From Bidens hawaiensis (Eukaryota; Streptophyta; Magnoliopsida; Asterales; Asteraceae): a DNA stretch of 64,000 bases. The translations under genes were made by a program, and so were the position numbers. This document shows positions 60,236 through 64,000 of this stretch, one piece after another (within the stretch, counting starts at the first letter, position 1; each line of letters begins with the position of its first letter). Under the pieces are notes generated by a model that was not told the DNA's origin, made no database searches, and was given only the letters and a program-made list of their open reading frames with translations. Where the stretch lies: the NCBI GenBank assembly GCA_021521415.1, contig JAIQDT010003804.1:186001-250000 (forward strand). Direction: 5' to 3'.

Positions 60236-60252
60236 ACATCTCTAGGAACAAG

Positions 60253-60461
60253 CTCAGATGCACCAAAACACACTTGCATATAGTTACACATGTATCAGCC
60301 TACTAAAGATAATCAATTTAAGCATAAATGTCATTTCATTACATAGAGGAATTCTGCCACTTGGGCATTACAAATCAAATTATTACAAGTCAAATCACAA
60401 ATCAAAATAGAATACAAAGATAAAAACAGAAATAAGATGATCATCATTAAGCTCCATCCGA
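60253..60461 (-). other. 3' untranslated region of copia3, upstream of the hAT insertion
   Basis: AT-rich, no frame. It resumes on the other side of the hAT at 57290, where the polypurine tract lies. Confidence 0.55.
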
Positions 60462-63400
60462 TTATCTTCTTCTTTGGCTTCTTTCAATAGCTTTTTCTTT
60501 CTTTAGTTTCACTGAGGCAGCCTTTTGCTTGAACATGTCAAGCTCCACTGCATCTTGAGAGTCAAGAGGAAAATCTGCATCCACAATGTCTTGAAGGTCT
60601 TGGGTATATATGAATTGTAAGTCTTCATCATACAATACCACTACAATAGTTCCTCCTAATGCATTTCTCAAGGATATTGAATCATTCTGTCTGTTGTAAG
60701 TGAGATTAGCTATCCTTCCATTTTGTTGCACAACAGATTTTGGCTCCAACATCTCTCTTCTCATGGGTAAGCACTCCCTCAACGTTCTTCTTTTACCACT
60801 TGAGCTGCTAGCCTGATGAGTTTTTCTTTTCTTTGAATCAAACAGAGAGAGTTCTAAGGTGTGAACTTCATTTATACTTTTTCGTCTCCTCTCGCTCTCT
60901 CTCAACTTGGCTGTGTACTTCTCTCTTCTTTTGTTTGAGAAATGGAAACCCTTTCTCAGATTGTTCTTTAATAAACTTTGAGAGGTCATTTCTCTGCTGC
61001 CTCGCAGGTTGGCTTCTTTCTTGATTCTGATACAAATCTAGCTGAGCCATTTTCTCCAACTGTTCTTTTGAAAAATTTCTTAAATCATCTCTGAAAATTA
61101 TTAGACTTTCTTCATCATCTTCATCGACAACTCTTAAGGTCTTGGATCTTTTGTCAAAGTAGAGATGTGTGGGCAGGTTCAAGTTTCTTGATAGTTCAGG
61201 CCTCACAATCTCAAACCGTATTAATGTTCTGCTTGTGCTGACTGGAGGATTTTTCTTTGCCTCTTCAATCTCTGATTCTCCATACCATTGCTTGATGGTT
61301 TCATAGTTCTACAACATCAGCCTTCCTACATTTGCACCTCTCTTGCAGAGTATGCTTATCATATATGCCCTTTCTTCTTCCTGTTTCTTCAGTTTGGCTT
61401 CCTGTAGTCTTCTTTCTGTTTCTAGGAATAGCCTCTGTTCTCTATGATAAATATCAAGAAGTTGAGCATGAGGCATATTATCAAATTCATTCTCTGTCAT
61501 TCCTATGTCCATTACTATATCTTTCAAAGTTTGGACTCATTGTGGATCTTTGAACCACTCCCTTGCTTCAGCTTCTTTCTTTTCTGTCTCCTCCTTTTCT
61601 TTCTCCGTCTGCAACTTCAATTACTTTTCTCTCTCACTATCAGCAGTGCTCTTTCGATCTTTATGTGAGTCTTTGACCATTTTTACTTTTCTTTTTAGTT
61701 CATCCAGAGATAGATTTTTCAAGGATTCATAGTTGTAACCATGCACTTGAAGAAATGTTATTTCTTTGTACTTGCTTTTCAAAACTTCATACTATGTTTC
61801 ATCACTGACTTACTTTTCAGTTCTTTTCTTTAATCTCTCTTCTTCTATTATCGCACTCTCCTTTTTCTTTCTCATCTTCTCAACATAATTTGCAACATCG
61901 TCTACCAGAGCATTCTTATAAATTCTCTCAAAAGTATCGAAATATTGTAGGTTCAGAAATGCAGGCTTATGTCCAGCCTTTATCAGAAATTCCCTCATCG
62001 ATTCCCTATTTCTCCATCCTTCAGCCTCTTGTCTAATATTTTCTTTTGACATTCCTTTAGTATATTTCTCATTATATTCAAGGCTTAACAAGTAGGCTCT
62101 GTCTTCCTTTTCTTTATCATCATTTTTTTTGTCCTTTCCTCATCCTCTTCATCTTCCAAGTGTTCATCCAGGTTATGTAAAGCTTCAATCATTGGTTCTT
62201 CATTTTGAGTATTAGGAGTCTTAAACACAACCTTGGAGCTTTGTCTTCTTTTATAGACTGATTTTTGTCTTTTGGCTTTGGGGACTTCTAACTTTGATGT
62301 ACCCTTTCTTTTTAGTTCCCCCTCATCCTCAGTTTCTTGCTCACAAGTAATTGGTTTAGTTGCTATATACTCATGAGTCTTTTCTGCTTGTTCATCATCA
62401 ACAACCTCCTTGATTATTGGTTCAGTGGTGATTGGTTCTTCATTCACAGTCTCCTGCTCATCATCAATAATTTCTTCTATTATTGGTTCTTTGATCTGAG
62501 TGTCATCCTCAACAATTTCTTGAATGATGGATTCAGTGGTCTCAATCACCTCTTCAACTCTTGGGTCTGACATATTTGTGAACCACTGCTAAAGTTGATA
62601 CAATATTTCTGTGCTTTTCTTGCAGCTGATACAATCTCAGGATCATGTCTCTCAGGTTGATTTAGAATATCTGTAAGAGTTTTCATTATCACTAACTTTA
62701 CCACTGAACTAGCAGATAGTTCTATTGTTTCTTCTTCCTGACTTACTGGTACCATATTGAGTTCTTGCCCCTTTGTTGGTTCAGATTCAGACTCTTCAGG
62801 CACTGGCTCAAGATGTATAGGCTCGGCTCATCATCAGTTTGTGCAATTGGAGTTTGTTCTTCAGTTTGTGTTCCTTTTAAAGCCTCCAATGCAGCCCTTA
62901 TTGCTTCATCAGCCTCCTTCCTCATTCTCTCTTCTTCTTCTCGTTTCTTTTTCATCTCAATGAGTGCTTCATGCACTTCTTGATCAATCTCCTCCTCTTC
63001 TTCTTGATCTTTAGCCATTTCAGCCATTTCTTCATTCATGAGTTTCATAGCCGTTTTTACATATTCAACTTCAGCAAAATCTGGATCAAATACATCATCC
63101 TTCTGTAGTATCACATCTCCAGATTTCAAAATGTGTAGGGACTTGGGATATAAATCATCATCTGTGAGTGCAATCCCTTTCCCTTTCTATTTTTTTTTCA
63201 GAATCTGCTCTTGTGTTTCTTCTTCCTCATCCTCAGACTCCCCCTCTTCCCTTGCCCCTTCGACATATTCTTTGTTTATCATATCAAGGGCATTTGATGT
63301 TCCAGCATCTGCAGTTTCATCATCTGAACTGGCATATAGATCTTCAATCAATCTCAAGCCTTCTACATCTTTAGTATTCTCCCCCTATTTTGGTGCATCT

Positions 63401-64000
63401 GAGGTCTTCTCAACCTCAGAGTGCTCCAGGGTTTGAATTTTCAGTAGTGCTTGTTGCAGGGCAGTCTCAAGTGCTTTGTTCCTTATTTCCAAGACTGCAT
63501 TTTTCTCTTTTAGCACAATGTTCTCAAATTCTAGTGCTGCATTTTCAAAAATGATATCATAAATGTTTGGGCTAGATGGTGGTGTTTCCTGAGTCGGCTT
63601 AAAAGCTGGTTCTGAGAATGGTTCGGATGTGGAGGTTTCTGGTGAGGGTAATTTATAGGATCCAGCTTTATGTATGGGTTGGGAAGGTTGAGCGGTGTCA
63701 GTAGGTAGTGTTTCTTGCAGAGGTGAGGTTGGTGGTACTAAGATAGGTATGTCTTGGGTAGTTTCGGTTGGTGGTGACAGAGGTGGGGATGAGATGAATT
63801 GTTCTTGGACAGGTGATGTGGGAGGAGTTAGAACATGAGTCTCATGAGTTGGTTCAGGTTCTGAATTTATGGGATCAGTTGTGGCAGGAGATGAAGGTAT
63901 GTTGTCATTAGCAGGCTCAGATTCAAGTGAATCAGTATCATCATTGTTCTTTGCAGGGTCTGGTGATTCTGGTGGAGTGATTTTCTGAATGGTTTCGGTG
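60462..64000 (-). pseudogene. extra 3' frame of copia3, C-terminal two-thirds (unknown function)
   Basis: Enters at the window edge and ends at the stop at 60462 (...IERSQRRR). Order: a Pro/Thr/Ser/Glu-rich stretch (64000-63600); a coiled-coil segment (ALEFENIVLKEKNAVLEIRN, 63550-63470); KGKGIALTDDDL (63186-63150); long acidic and charged helices (EEEEEIDQEVHEAL, REEEERMRKEADEAI); basic patches (KRKGTSKLEVPKAKRQKS near 62300-62240); and a C-terminal module with ALGGTIVVVLYDEDLQFIY and TQDLQDIVDADFP near 60650-60560. At least five stops or shifts break it (for example near 63388, 63190, 62830, 61808, 61310). The KGKG motif and C-terminal module tie it to copia1 and copia2. The N-terminal module would lie past 64000. 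Confidence 0.7.

Larger units (their letters stand above)
57299..60244 (-). mobile_element. hAT (Ac-like) DNA transposon
   Basis: 2946 bp bounded by GGAACAAG at 57291-57298 and 60245-60252, the 8-bp duplication of hAT elements. Terminal inverted repeats: TAGGCATGTTCAA on the left and TAGAGATGTTCAA as the reverse complement of the right. Both subterminal regions are packed with ACCGGTT motifs. A BED-finger transposase frame on the minus strand fills the middle. It lies in the copia3 3' untranslated region, eight bases from the polypurine tract region. Confidence 0.95.
38931..64000 (-). mobile_element. Ty1/copia element copia2 (SIRE/Maximus type), 5' end beyond the window
   Basis: Read on the minus strand: gag from about 56380, protease about 53060, integrase split at 52303/47797 by solo LTR E, reverse transcriptase and RNase H to about 45360, linker, extra 3' frame 42937-39419, 3' LTR 39337-38931. 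Gag is interrupted at about 56384 by copia3, whose LTR and 3' frame fill the rest of the window, so the copia2 5' LTR must lie past 64000. That nesting is inferred: the LTR at 56384-57275 differs from the copia2 3' LTR, and the sequence beyond it is another element's 3' end. Confidence 0.8.
56384..64000 (-). mobile_element. Ty1/copia element copia3, 3' end only, inserted in copia2 gag
   Basis: Read on the minus strand: an extra 3' frame entering at the window edge and ending at 60462, a 3' untranslated region with a hAT insertion, a polypurine tract at 57290-57276, and a 3' LTR 57275-56384. Pol and the 5' LTR lie outside. Classification as copia rests on the 3' frame's likeness to copia1 and copia2 and on the LTR style. 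The exact left boundary and duplication are uncertain. Confidence 0.7.

Noticed and set aside
62337..63436. Plus-strand Ser/Phe-rich frames opposite the copia3 3' frame
   Set aside because: Antisense shadows of the Glu/Lys-rich minus-strand frame.
1..64000. tRNA, rRNA or conserved non-coding RNA genes
   Set aside because: No cloverleaf-compatible A/B box pair, rRNA core or snRNA signature was seen; matches to tRNA are only the primer-binding sites.

Overview
This window looks like intergenic heterochromatin of a eudicot plant. It is a deeply nested stack of retrotransposons plus one DNA transposon, and I find no convincing host gene, tRNA or rRNA. Evidence for a plant: Ty3/gypsy lineages (Tekay-like chromovirus, Athila, Tat), large SIRE/Maximus-type Ty1/copia elements, tRNA-iMet and tRNA-Asp primer-binding sites, an L1-type LINE tail and an Ac-like hAT with a BED zinc finger. 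The style of the large copia elements, with a long extra open reading frame after pol, reminds me of Asteraceae genomes. That is recollection, not something I could test.

Layout. 1-6916: 3' part of a gypsy element (G1, + strand) with one uninterrupted gag-pol frame and its 3' LTR. 6917-7962: fragment of a different LTR (family S). 7963-15104: decayed gypsy element G2 (- strand), truncated at its 3' end, with an extra frame ahead of gag. 15105-15923 and 38806-38930: two halves of an old Tat-lineage pol remnant, split by an Athila element at 15924-38800 (target-site duplication GCTGT). The Athila 3' LTR is split by copia1 at 16510-31114 (duplication GGACT). Copia1 carries solo LTR B in gag (17548-19518, duplication TGAGG). 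The Athila 3' region holds a LINE tail (32449-33045, 11-bp duplication).

38931 to beyond the window end: copia2 (- strand). Its integrase is split by solo LTR E (47798-52302, duplication ACAAT), which is itself split by solo LTR C (49158-51686, duplication GATTT). Copia2 gag is interrupted near 56384 by copia3 (- strand, running past the window end). The copia3 3' untranslated region holds a hAT element (57299-60244, 8-bp duplication GGAACAAG).

How the parts work together: G1 is the only element whose visible coding part is complete. G2, copia1, copia2, Athila and the hAT transposase are broken by stops and frameshifts. The most interesting item is the long non-pol frame after pol in all three copia elements. 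The copies share a KGKG signature and a recognisable C-terminal module, and copia1 and copia2 share an N-terminal module. Several LTRs also carry family-specific arrays of short hairpins or palindromes. No search or alignment was run; boundaries come from reading duplications, TG/CA ends, primer-binding sites and polypurine tracts.
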